From Kalaharituber pfeilii (lineage: Eukaryota; Ascomycota; Pezizomycetes; Pezizales; Pezizaceae), in contig WHUZ01000060.1 of assembly GCA_015179045.1 (NCBI GenBank), positions 124,001 to 188,000 of the forward strand: a stretch of 64,000 nucleotides of DNA, given 5' to 3'. This document shows, piece by piece, positions 55,686-64,000 of the stretch (positions are counted from its first letter, which is position 1; every line of letters starts with the position of its first letter). The position numbers were made by a program, and so were the translations under genes. A model generated the notes under the pieces. The model worked only from the letters and a program-made list of their open reading frames with translations, was not told the DNA's origin and did no database searches.

Positions 55686-57974
55686 ATGCAAACCCCTCCG
55701 ATATCATCACAGAGATCCCATCAAATGTCCCCCCCGAGGAACCCTACAATGTTCACTCCAATATCTCCTCCCTTGTCCCCCCCGAGGAACCCTACAATGT
55801 TCACTCCAATATCTTCTCCCTTGTCCCCCCCGAGGAACCCTACAATGTTCACTCCAATATCTTCTCCCTTGTCCCCCCCGAGGAACCCTACAATGTTCAC
55901 TCCAATATCTTCTCCCTTGTCCCCCCCGAGGAACCCTACAATGTTCACTCCAATATCTCCTCCCTTGTCCCCCCCGAGGAACCCTACAAAGTTCACTCCA
56001 ATATCTCCTCCCTTGTCCCCCCCGAGGAACCCTACAATGTTCACTCCAATATCTCCTCCCTTGTCTCCTCCGACGAATGAATCGCAGGTTGTGAATAAAG
56101 ACGGTCTTCCCTCTGGTTACCTCGCCCCTACCTTGCAGCTTCCGGCGGCGCACAAAACAATAATCCCAGCTTCTAAAATCATCGAGCGACACTTTGAGGC
56201 TGCGGAAGCCCTTTCGGCGGAGGAAGCAGACTGGCCGTGCAGAGGCATGGGCTTCAAGTTCCTCCTCCGCGCTCTGACGCAGTTGGTGGGCGTCTCTGCC
56301 CAGCTTACCGATGATTATGCCGCATGGATTAGGGCCGACATCTCGTGGTTCATTCAGCACGGCTTCGACTTTGGTATGGCTTACGCGTGCACCCGCAAGG
56401 GATGGAGGCCCCTCCTGCTCCCCGATGATGTGGTTGACCTTGCAGCTTACCGCAATGAAATCTGGGATGAATACAATAAAGCGATGGAGTGGCGCAAGAA
56501 TATCTTGGTACTCGACGAGGAAACTGGCTACGAGGTCATTGAGGATCCCTATGAAGTTAAGCCAAATCGCATTTGGGACCTAAAGAGCAACCGGGTTGTG
56601 GACTACACCATGCTGTGCGCCAACCTCACGGCGTATGCGAAAGTTGCGGGTGAAGATGAGCTGGATCCCGAGGAGCTTCATTATGATAGTGATGATAGTG
56701 AGTATGAAACCGACATATATCAACCGTTCTGGGCAGTAACGCACAGCTGGACAAAGGACTCGGATAAGGTAGTCTATAACACCTCTGTAAATGGATACCA
56801 ATGGCCAGTGCGGTTCCCCGCCAGGGTGACGATTGAGCAGGTGCGCAGGGAGCTGCTGTCCTTTGATAGCAATTACAACGACTATGTCTGGCTGGACGTC
56901 ATGTGTCTGCGGCAGGATGCTGGGGCCCGGTTTGCGATGATAAAAGACAAGGAATGGAAGATTGACGTGCCCACTATCGGCAATATCTATCAACTTGCAA
57001 CATGTGTAGTACGTTATTTAAATGGATTGGGCCGTGTGCTCAGCAATCGAGGCTGGGATGACGAGCGCCACTGGCTTCAACGGGCGTGGACGCTGCAAGA
57101 AATCCGAGAACCAGAAGTGACGCACAACGGCGGCGTCCCAGCTGAAATTATGCATCCCATGAATATCATGGGCGAGGTCAACGGCCGCCAAATTTCTTTG
57201 CGAAAAGCTCTTGCACCGGTCCAGGATCTGGCAACAAAGCTGGCCGACTATGGTTGCTGCGAACTCTATGACCTCACGCGTGAGATGGGGCGACGTAAGG
57301 CCACGAACGAGGCCGACAAGGTTGCTGGCCTGTTCTACCTCTTGCATACGACTCGGCTTCCGGCGTACTCGGCCGCTGTCCCTGCCTCCGAAGTCTGGGT
57401 ACGATGCTTCCATGAACTACCATTCCTTCCGCGGCTTGAGATTCTGTTCGACTTTCCCTACCGTGGAGACAGCGGCACGTGGTTCCCGTCATGGTCACAG
57501 CTCATGAATTGGCCAGATCGTAAGCCCGAGCTCACCTACGAACCACCGCAATGGGACGATCCCTTTCCCTTCTACGTGCCGCCCTCCGAAAATGCGGACA
57601 TGTCGCATCTGTATATCACAAACGTCAGACTGGTACCCAATGTATGGCTGGAGCCTGTGAGCAACGCTGGCGAATACCGCGCCACGCTGGCTGGGCGGAC
57701 CCGTTCTCTTGGCTTCTTCTCACCCTATCTCAATCAAACGCCAATCCGAAAAGGCCAATTTACGCTTGCAATACTGGGTATGAACGCCAACTGGAACTGG
57801 GCTGTGTGTCAACCACGCGGTGAAATACAGCTGGAGACGTTTTCGACCGTGGAGACCGAGCATGTTTTCAGATCAGTGTTGAAGTTTGCAAAGGTGGGTG
57901 TGCTCAGAACAGATGCAGTGAGCGACCTGATATGGCAGCGCCTGGCAGAAACGGCCCATTGTTTGTTTGTGTAA
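55686..57974 (+). CDS. HET-like (heterokaryon incompatibility-type) protein with minisatellite N-terminus
   Basis: A single uninterrupted frame of 762 residues. Residues 15-126 are seven 16-residue repeats (SPPRNPTMFTPISPPL and variants). A helical segment follows (about 180-230). The HET-like part has FWAVTHSWTKDS at 348, VWLDVMCLRQD at 401, an IGNIYQLA segment, and WLQRAWTLQE at 463. These correspond to the W..SH.W, W.D..C..Q and RGWT.QE landmarks of HET domains, with the usual spacing. A conserved WFPSWSQL motif comes later. HET proteins act in vegetative incompatibility and death of fused cells; the specificity of this one is unknown. The start is the first ATG in this frame. The repeat is open in several frames, so the true N-terminus could differ. 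It is the only plus-strand gene and sits inside the minus-strand ankyrin array. Confidence 0.8.
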   Translation: MQTPPISSQRSHQMSPPRNPTMFTPISPPLSPPRNPTMFTPISSPLSPPRNPTMFTPISSPLSPPRNPTMFTPISSPLSPPRNPTMFTPISPPLSPPRNPTKFTPISPPLSPPRNPTMFTPISPPLSPPTNESQVVNKDGLPSGYLAPTLQLPAAHKTIIPASKIIERHFEAAEALSAEEADWPCRGMGFKFLLRALTQLVGVSAQLTDDYAAWIRADISWFIQHGFDFGMAYACTRKGWRPLLLPDDVVDLAAYRNEIWDEYNKAMEWRKNILVLDEETGYEVIEDPYEVKPNRIWDLKSNRVVDYTMLCANLTAYAKVAGEDELDPEELHYDSDDSEYETDIYQPFWAVTHSWTKDSDKVVYNTSVNGYQWPVRFPARVTIEQVRRELLSFDSNYNDYVWLDVMCLRQDAGARFAMIKDKEWKIDVPTIGNIYQLATCVVRYLNGLGRVLSNRGWDDERHWLQRAWTLQEIREPEVTHNGGVPAEIMHPMNIMGEVNGRQISLRKALAPVQDLATKLADYGCCELYDLTREMGRRKATNEADKVAGLFYLLHTTRLPAYSAAVPASEVWVRCFHELPFLPRLEILFDFPYRGDSGTWFPSWSQLMNWPDRKPELTYEPPQWDDPFPFYVPPSENADMSHLYITNVRLVPNVWLEPVSNAGEYRATLAGRTRSLGFFSPYLNQTPIRKGQFTLAILGMNANWNWAVCQPRGEIQLETFSTVETEHVFRSVLKFAKVGVLRTDAVSDLIWQRLAETAHCLFV
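55728..56063 (+). repeat. Coding minisatellite, 7 x 48 bp
   Basis: Seven perfectly phased 48-bp units (CCCCCGAGGAACCCTACAAT core) with only a few substitutions (ISSPL/ISPPL alternation and one M-to-K change). An eighth partial unit diverges at CCTCCGACGAATG. As 48 is a multiple of three, length changes keep the frame. Confidence 0.95.
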
Positions 57975-58449
57975 ATAGTGGTTCTCCCGTGGTGGCACTA
58001 GTTGAGGGAGAGGATGTGCATCGCATTCGAGGCTATTGAATTGCAGGTATGTTTACACTAACCCTAGGGTAAATCCATCGGAAGCAAGCAAGCATGGGGA
58101 TTTGCGAAAACATTGGTTCCTAATAGTCATCCTACCGACTAGGTATTGAAAATCCTTATCAGAGATTCTGCGGCTGGTTTTCTCTCATTCCTGATAACTC
58201 TATGTTTGCCTTCCCAATTGTGGATAGTTTCCGTTGTTTGCAGTCCATTCACTTGTGCTAAGAGTGTGCACCGTTGCATGAACTGCCCAGTCATCGTGAT
58301 TACATGAGGCGCTTAGGGTCAAGTGGGGAAGACTGGAGGGAGTCTATTCAATTAGGGACTTTTTTCCTTTGTCTTTTCATTATGCATTTTTTCATTTCCT
58401 TTTGCCCGATACGTGCAAGTTTGATATGATTTGCTTTATATAAATAGTT
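57975..58449. other. 3' side of the HET-like gene
   Basis: No gene and no array homology was seen. It presumably contains the 3' UTR of the HET-like gene. Confidence 0.35.
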
Positions 58450-58460
58450 GATGTCACAGC

Positions 58461-58506
58461 TGCCCTGCCATGGCGAACATCTGCAAAGCGGGGGGCTACG
58501 TGATAT

Positions 58507-58540
<34 letters not shown>
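58461..58540 (+). mobile_element. LINE family B 3' end, minimal copy
   Basis: TGCCCTGCCATGGCGAACAT, then GCGGGGGGCTACGTGATATC and about 33 A. It is flanked by the perfect 11-bp duplication GATGTCACAGC (58450-58460 and 58541-58551). Confidence 0.9.
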
Positions 58541-58542
<2 letters not shown>

Positions 58543-58771
58543 TGTCACAGCCGATGCTTGCGTAACTCATCGAGAAGTAGATGCTTGTGTGAAAAGAATT
58601 CTATTCACCCAAGGAGGCTCATGGCTAACACATCTCCCTAAGGTTATAAATGCCATGAATCTTGCAGTGAATATCACTAGAGGATACTCTCCTCATCAAA
58701 TAATATATCAAAAACTAGATCCTTTCAGACTCATATGGCAACTCGGCGAAGTTGCCCCTACCTATTGAACT
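58541..58771 (+). pseudogene. LTR-retrotransposon integrase fragment
   Basis: A 76-residue frame ending in TGA reads WLTHLPKVINAMNLAVN and TRGYSPHQIIY, matching the end of the catalytic part of Ty3-type integrases (the W...LP...ALN...TG.SPF.L.YG pattern). The 5' side is lost or cut by the LINE tail inserted at 58461. No LTRs were found beside it. Confidence 0.6.
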
Positions 58772-59127
58772 GACGAGGTAATCCTGGCAGCGACTGATGG
58801 ATGAATTTATGTGGCCGACAGATTAACTGTGGCACTAATGAATAGTTGTGTCATAATTGGTCGTGCTATTTGGTCTGTTATTTGTATCCTTGTCCATATC
58901 TGTCTCTTCGGAGAATCGTGAGGCTGTGGCGAGGAGGCATATAAGGGGTGCGTTCTGTATGTAGCTTCGGATTATCTTTTTAGTTGATGGAATAATCTAT
59001 TCTTCTCCGCTGATCGAACGCGTGATTCTTTCACATCCAGAAAATGTGCAATATCCCGGTACACTATGTTATATGTACGGTATCCGTATTGCACAGGTAA
59101 GTATCTCGACAATATTATCCCGACATA
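58772..59127. other. Unassigned interval
   Basis: No gene. The part at 59040-59075 shares a short inverted similarity with 51205-51245, possibly a common dispersed repeat. Confidence 0.3.
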
Positions 59128-59455
59128 CAGTGCGTAGGCAAAAGTATTCGGGACTATCCAGTATAAGGAAAAGCGACACATGCATTGCCAGCGGACATCT
59201 CTTTTTTTTACTATTCGAAAAACCACTAAAAAATCGATAAAGTAGCTAGAAATTGCAAGAAGTTAATAGACCACATGAATGGGCGTCACGGAATCCAAAT
59301 CCTTTCTCACAGTTTAAATCAGAGTACTTTTGGTTGAGTTGTTGTGTTTTCTCAAACGGGGTCCTCGCGGATGCATGTCTCATGACTCCAGAGCTTGGTA
59401 AAACGCTTTTCCTTATAAGTACTGCATAGTCGCAAAGACTTTTGCCTCCGCACTG
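59128..59455. mobile_element. 328-bp Tc1/mariner-like MITE
   Basis: TA flanks at 59126-59127 and 59456-59457. Left end CAGTGCGTAGGCAAAAGTAT; reverse complement of the right end CAGTGCGGAGGCAAAAGTCT; both continue to a GACTAT.CAGTA word. CAGTG...GCAAAAGT ends are typical of Tc1 relatives. There is no transposase frame. Confidence 0.85.
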
Positions 59456-60214
59456 TAACTATACATACTTAGTACAGTGGTAATGGAGGGGCTTGGCATC
59501 CTCACCTACTACCGAATGTGGTCAGCATACAGAATATTACTAGTCTACAGTATACTGCAGTGCATATGGGCGAAAGTGAATAGCTGATTCCAAATCTGCA
59601 GGCGAAAAGACGAAAAGGCTACATCTACAATTTTATACACCCACTACCTGGAAGAATAACCACAACAGCTCCTCTTCCATGCCTGCACCCACGTCCCCGC
59701 CTATCACGACCGTGGCTACAGAAGCCGAGCAGGCCAAGCTACGCGACACATGGCCGGTCCAGCAAGTATTCGGTTCTTGTTCGGTGGAGCCGCCACCCCC
59801 GAAAAGCAATAATAACAGTAACTCCCCGTGATTCCCTAGTAGTGGGATATAGCATCAAATATACCGCATGGCATCGTTGTTCCCGCACACATGCGCTCAA
59901 GTCGTATTGCGCCGCCGGCACCCACGACTGTTGCTAGTCTGGGCAAACCAGGTGAGCCGTAACATCTACCATTCCAATTTATAGGTACAAATCCGACACT
60001 ATAACCATTGCCCTGAATAGCGAATTTAATGGAACTCTATGTACTGTTCACCAACATCATAATCTACCTATGTAGTTTTCCTTTCTAGGCCTACTCCATG
60101 TGAAGCCCCTTGTGAACCACAAGTTTAAGGCCCCCTGTACTTAGAGGCCTCATATCATATATGCACAACATTTTGACACAATGCTACCAGCAAGCATGCC
60201 CCTTCCCTTCTTTT

Positions 60215-60218
<4 letters not shown>
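59456..60218. other. Unassigned interval
   Basis: No gene or repeat was identified. A stretch around 59680-59940 is relatively GC-rich but lacks a conserved frame. Confidence 0.3.
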
Positions 60219-60261
<43 letters not shown>

Positions 60262-60650
60262 CCGCGAGATAACACACCCCCTTGCTTTGGAATTCACGCC
60301 CAGCTCTGCCAGGCATTCCTTCGCCGGCCATATTATAGATAGACCTGGTCCGTCTGAAGCTCCATTTACCAGCGAAAGATGCACTGCTACAAAAACCTCC
60401 GTAGATATAAAACATTGATAAACTGCTATGAAATAAGAATAAAACAAAAAGAACACATAAGAGTGGTCAAGCTACTAAGGAGAGATTTGTGTTATCCGAG
60501 GAGCTGTTGAAGGGGCCATCGGTGATTGCTCGAGAAGCCGTCGGAGGTAGTGTCGGAAGTACACTGGAGATGCCACTGAAGGGACTGCTGGAAGGGAAAT
60601 GCGATTGAGAGGTGATAGTGGTAGTGAGAGAGAGAGAGGGGGTCAAGAGG
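60219..60650 (-). repeat. S-repeat, reversed, with poly(A) tail
   Basis: On the minus strand it runs through GGACCAGGTCTATCTATAAT and GGGCGTGAATTCCAAAGCAAG into GGGGGTGTGTTATCTCGCGG and about 40 A. This is the only S-repeat in reverse orientation and the only one with a clear poly(A) tail. The bases before the A-run loosely resemble the family-B tail. It suggests that S-repeats, or a part of them, can be retroposed. Confidence 0.6.
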
Positions 60651-60867
60651 AACTGAAGTTATTAAAATTTCGAACTTCGTTGAACTGGAACACTGTTGTT
60701 CAGAATAACACAGCAGGGATTATTCATGTCTTTATGGCGGCACCGACTTGTCTGAACCGGAACAGATATGTATGTACATGTAGTACTGCTGTCAGACATT
60801 TTATTGACAGAATGGCTAATAAATTAAGTGGCATTGTTGCTCTCAGTACTGTGCTTCAGCCTTTTTT
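60651..60867. other. Unassigned interval
   Basis: No gene is supported; possibly the decayed 5' part of the reversed S-repeat at its left edge. Confidence 0.3.
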
Positions 60868-60925
60868 ATTTTTTAAAATATATATATCATTACTCATATA
60901 CCGCTCTATGGACTCTGACAAGACT
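60868..60925 (-). mobile_element. LINE family A-like tail (variant)
   Basis: T-rich run, ATATATATCATTACTCATATA, then CCGCTCTATGGACTCTGAC. Same variant as at 43232-43285. No target duplication was identified. Confidence 0.5.
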
Positions 60926-61593
60926 AAATCCGCAGGAGATACTAAAATAAGCACCATATGAGAATATCACCATGCCTCCTCAAGGAAATACAATCATATG
61001 AAAATATAACCCGTTGCCTCACACAAAGAAAAAGTCCCCACCGCCATCTCTCCACACATCTCATCAGTTCCACCAGTAGGCCCAGTTCGTCAGACTTACT
61101 GTGCCTACCGGTGACGCTCTCATCAGCCCCCCTCCCTCGAAAACCCCGGTTACCTTTTCTTCCATGCCTCGAACCTGGTGCACAGGTGGGCCATTGTCTG
61201 CTGTTCCAGCACTACCGGCAGTTCCGACCATCTGCCTTTCCTACTCTGAACCTCCACGTTCTCAGCCCTTGTTCACCTAACAGACCACCCAGAGTGCTCG
61301 CTAACCACTCTACTCAAGTATCAAGAAATTTGCGCTGTAAAAAAATTGAAGTGTAGTTGCTTACAGGGACGGCGCTCGAGGGCATGGCTTGCGCATCCAA
61401 AGAATACCACTCAGTGGTTCTGAAACTGCCACCACCCAAGTATACCAGTGATGTTGCCAGCGTATCAACCCTATACATATATGCTACTACAAAATATTCC
61501 TTAGGAAAACAGGACAGAAACAAGCACACTATGAAAGGAACAAAGAGGTACATCATAATACAAAGGTCAAGGAAAATAGTCAGAAAGCTGTGA
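60926..61593 (-). other. Spacer and conserved 3' flank of ANK10
   Basis: No gene. The block 61380-61593 matches the 3' flank of ANK9 (CATCCAAAGAATACCACTCA, AGGAAAACAGGACA, CACTATGAAAGGAAC). Confidence 0.45.
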
Positions 61594-63585
61594 TTAAAAC
61601 AACAATCCTCCAGGGGTTCTTTTAGAAAAATTCGCCGGTGGAGGCCTTCTCCAGGCCTGCTCTTTAGGTGAAAGTTGCGACCAAAGATATAACGCCACCT
61701 CGCGAGAAGGAAAAAAATCTTTCAGTGCCTTATCATACGGTGTATTTGCATCCTTATCCAGGATCCTCGGAGATGCACCATACTCAATCAATGTCTTTGT
61801 AATTTTGAGAGAATGAATGTCGGTGGATGTATGGAGTGGGGTGCAGCCGTTCTTGTCCCTCTCGTTGATGAGCTTCGACGCTCCTCGCTCCAGGATTTCT
61901 GTCAACATATCGCAACTGCCACACGAGGCCGCGTAATGTACTACTGTCCGCTGATTGGCATCACGTGCGTAAAGATCTGCCCCCTTCTCAATCAAGAGTC
62001 TTGCAACTGCTATTCTGCGCCGGTCTAGTGCCCTGAGCAAAGGTGTTACATTGTGCTTAGTCCATCGTTCCTCGATGTTCGCCCCCATTATAATCAGCAG
62101 TCGTACCACTGTCTCACAGTCAGTAGTGTTCAGTGCCTTATGGATGCAGCCAGTAAGGTCGATTGGAGGAGTAATAGAAGCTAGTGCTTCCTCACTTGCT
62201 CCTCTCTTCAAGAGTAATTTGCAGATGCCTTCATGACCCTTATATGCAGCATAAATAAGTAGTGTTAGGCCCTTCGAATCTCTCTCCTCTATATCTATTC
62301 CTAAAGTGAGTAAATCTCGAACAATATTCTCATTCCCCCCATCAATGGCACTGTGGATTATCTCTCCCACACTTGCACCTCCCTCCAAGAGTAATCTGCA
62401 GATGCCTTCATGACCCTTAGATGCAGCATGAATAAGTGGTGTTAGGCCCTTCAAATCTTTCTCCTCTATATCTGTTCCTAAAGTGAGTAAATCTCGAACA
62501 ATATCCTCATATCTCATATCAATGGCGCAATGGATCGCCCCTTTCGTACTTGCTCCTTTTTCTAGCAATAACTTGTAGATGCTTTCATGTCCTCTGCATA
62601 TAGCATAAGCTAGTGGTGGTCGGCCTTTTGAATCCCTCTCCTCTGTATCTGTTCCTAAAGCAAGCAAAGTTCGAACGCCATATTCATTTCCCTGCCGAAT
62701 GGCATAGTGGATGCCTCCCAGAGAGATTGATGTGAATTTCAGTTTTAGGTGTGATCTGTGGCGACCAGCGGCTGAGTGAGGAGGAACTTGAACTTGGTAA
62801 GGTTTCGAGTCCCACAGATCAGATAAGCAAATAGGCAACACAATCACTGAGATCTCGGAAATTGAGAGATCACCCAGGCTCATGTCCGAAAGCATCGACC
62901 AGGTACAACCTCTCCTCGAGCTGCTGCTTGAGAGTGTGGAGCAAGAATCGTTACTTATGCCCCACTTCTGAATTCGCTTATATGGCCTCGAATTTCTCAG
63001 TTCGTCTATAAATGATGGTAGCACCAACCACATGGACCGCATGGACTGCAAGGATAACGTGCTATGGGATGTTGCTGCTGTTCTGAATGATGCAGCATCA
63101 TCATCATCACCAGGAACCTGGTCATCAGAAATTGTCGATAATGGTAATTTGAAATTGTCTTTCGCAGGCAGTATATTTGCAACCTCAGGTCGATTATTGA
63201 CTTTTGAGGATTCGATTTGATCACCTATTAGAAGATCGTAACGGCTGATGAGTTCTCGCAACTGGATTGAGATCGCATGATTCGATTCTAATATTCCACA
63301 AACAGCTTCATGCAGTTTCTCGAAATTTTCAGATGCTTCTGCGTTGGTGTGGCTATGCAAGAGGTCAGTCTTTCGCACCCCCAAACCACAAAAGATGGAA
63401 AGGTTAATGCTGTACACATCTTAACCTCCCATTGAATAATCCCCAACATTAAGCTCAAACTCAACTTGTGCCGCTGTAGGTCCTCAATAAAGACTGCAAC
63501 TTCTGCCTCTTTCCACAGTGCCCATTTAATCCTCTCAAACAAATGGCTTGCTTTGTTTGCAGGGGGCTGTATGCTGCTTGAATCT
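61594..63585 (-). pseudogene. ANK10: 5'-truncated copy with mutated splice donor
   Basis: Exon 2 (63352-61594) is open throughout: HTNAEASENF, one SFRTAATS module, hinge, three ankyrin pairs, and a tail extended to FSKRTPGGLLF instead of the usual PPPAEW end. Of exon 1 only the last third remains (about 63585-63430, QPPANKASHLFERIKWALW to LMLGIIQ); upstream of 63585 family similarity stops and no start or 5' flank is present. The donor reads CAATG/GGAGGT, so GT has become GG. The intact exon 2 suggests that the truncation is recent or that exon 2 is still transcribed from another start. Confidence 0.8.
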
Positions 63586-64000
63586 CTGTAGACTTACCCT
63601 TGACCCCGAGTACATAGTATGCATTCAGTTGTCTTTCGAACCCATAACCTGTGCATGTCTGGTCCTTTCTGGCAGGCTTGGCAGCAGTTTACCTAGCTTA
63701 AAGTTTCACTACCAAAGTAAGTAATACGTTCACATGCGGTCACAATTGAACCCGCACCTTGCAGTCCTCTCAAGCTCTTTTTTCTCCGCTCCCCTTCCCT
63801 GCTCAGCTTTCCCATTCTTTTCCCTCTCATCTTCTCCACCCTATACCGAACCATATCTGGCTGCCTTTGAAGTTGAACTCTGGTGTGACACGCATGAGAG
63901 GCTCCGCCTGATCCCGTTCAGTCCCTACTTGTAAAATCTTAGACTCAAGGTCTCAGAGATTCAGAGTGTTATGCAGACTCACCCCTCGTATGCTGCCCTG
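63586..64000. other. Right edge, no gene seen
   Basis: A pyrimidine-rich stretch at 63755-63850 resembles S-repeat composition. No coding frame with recognisable features was found. Confidence 0.35.

Noticed and set aside
55707..56360. Minus-strand and other-frame open frames across the 48-bp repeat
   Set aside because: The unit length is a multiple of three and contains no stop in several frames, so they are by-products of the minisatellite. Only the frame that continues into the HET-like domain is supported.
58348..58548. Minus-strand frame with a phenylalanine run
   Set aside because: It reads the poly(A) tail of a LINE insertion in reverse. The same holds for frames with lysine or phenylalanine runs at 60155-60456.

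Overview
This window is from a filamentous ascomycete genome (Pezizomycotina; a finer placement such as Pezizomycetes is only a guess). The reasons are short introns (62-124 nt) with GT..AG ends and a CTRAC-type branch point about 10-15 nt before the acceptor, an N-terminal domain of the fungal PigL_N/HeLo-like type (start MSDPLSI..SIAGLV) found on fungal NLR/STAND and ankyrin proteins, a HET-like (heterokaryon incompatibility) gene, and many Tad/LINE-like, Ty3-like and Tc1/mariner/pogo-like elements. No rRNA, tRNA or CRISPR array was recognised.

The backbone is a tandem array of ten copies or remnants of one two-exon gene, all on the minus strand. I number them ANK1-ANK10 from left to right. 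Apparently intact are ANK1 (4438-6840), ANK5 (28112-29775), ANK7 (36181-38155), ANK8 (47926-50014) and ANK9 (52211-54365). Broken copies are ANK2 (9364-9460, collapsed so that the start abuts the stop), ANK3 (14959-17249, one frameshift), ANK4 (23560-26421, frameshifts, a stop, a mutated donor and a DNA transposon inside), ANK6 (a fragment split by about 2.1 kb of nested repeats, 31538-34085) and ANK10 (61594-63585, 5'-truncated with a mutated donor). Exon 1 encodes the PigL_N/HeLo-like domain. Exon 2 encodes a coiled-coil-like start, a Ser/Thr-rich linker with a repeated module, a conserved hinge and 1-3 copies of a 59-residue ankyrin pair followed by a fixed ankyrin tail.

Between the copies lie homologous spacers: a conserved 5' flank, a conserved 3' flank, pogo-like MITEs and a pyrimidine-rich dispersed repeat (called S-repeat here). 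At least two spacer blocks are large duplications (7690-9363 with 34485-36180; 560-1300 and 3195-4270 with 21330-23560). The only clearly unrelated single-copy gene is a plus-strand HET-like gene (55686-57974) whose N-terminus is a 48-bp minisatellite repeated seven times.

Mobile elements are abundant and often have clean target-site duplications. They include a large TA-flanked element with about 430-bp inverted repeats (1383-3192), an 856-bp TA element inside ANK4, several MITEs, a complete ORF1-only LINE derivative (38999-40277) with a truncated sister (3530-3885), LINE ORF2 3' ends of two families (A: 32960-33538; B: 12090-12660), many tiny poly(A)-tailed LINE ends, a degenerate LTR retrotransposon with gag-knuckle and protease traces (44480-47230) and LTR-like repeats.

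Taken together this looks like a birth-and-death locus of nonself-recognition-type genes. The architecture (cell-death-like N-domain, variable linker, high-identity repeat sensor) resembles an NLR without its NTPase, and it sits beside a HET-like gene. Function is inferred from architecture only.
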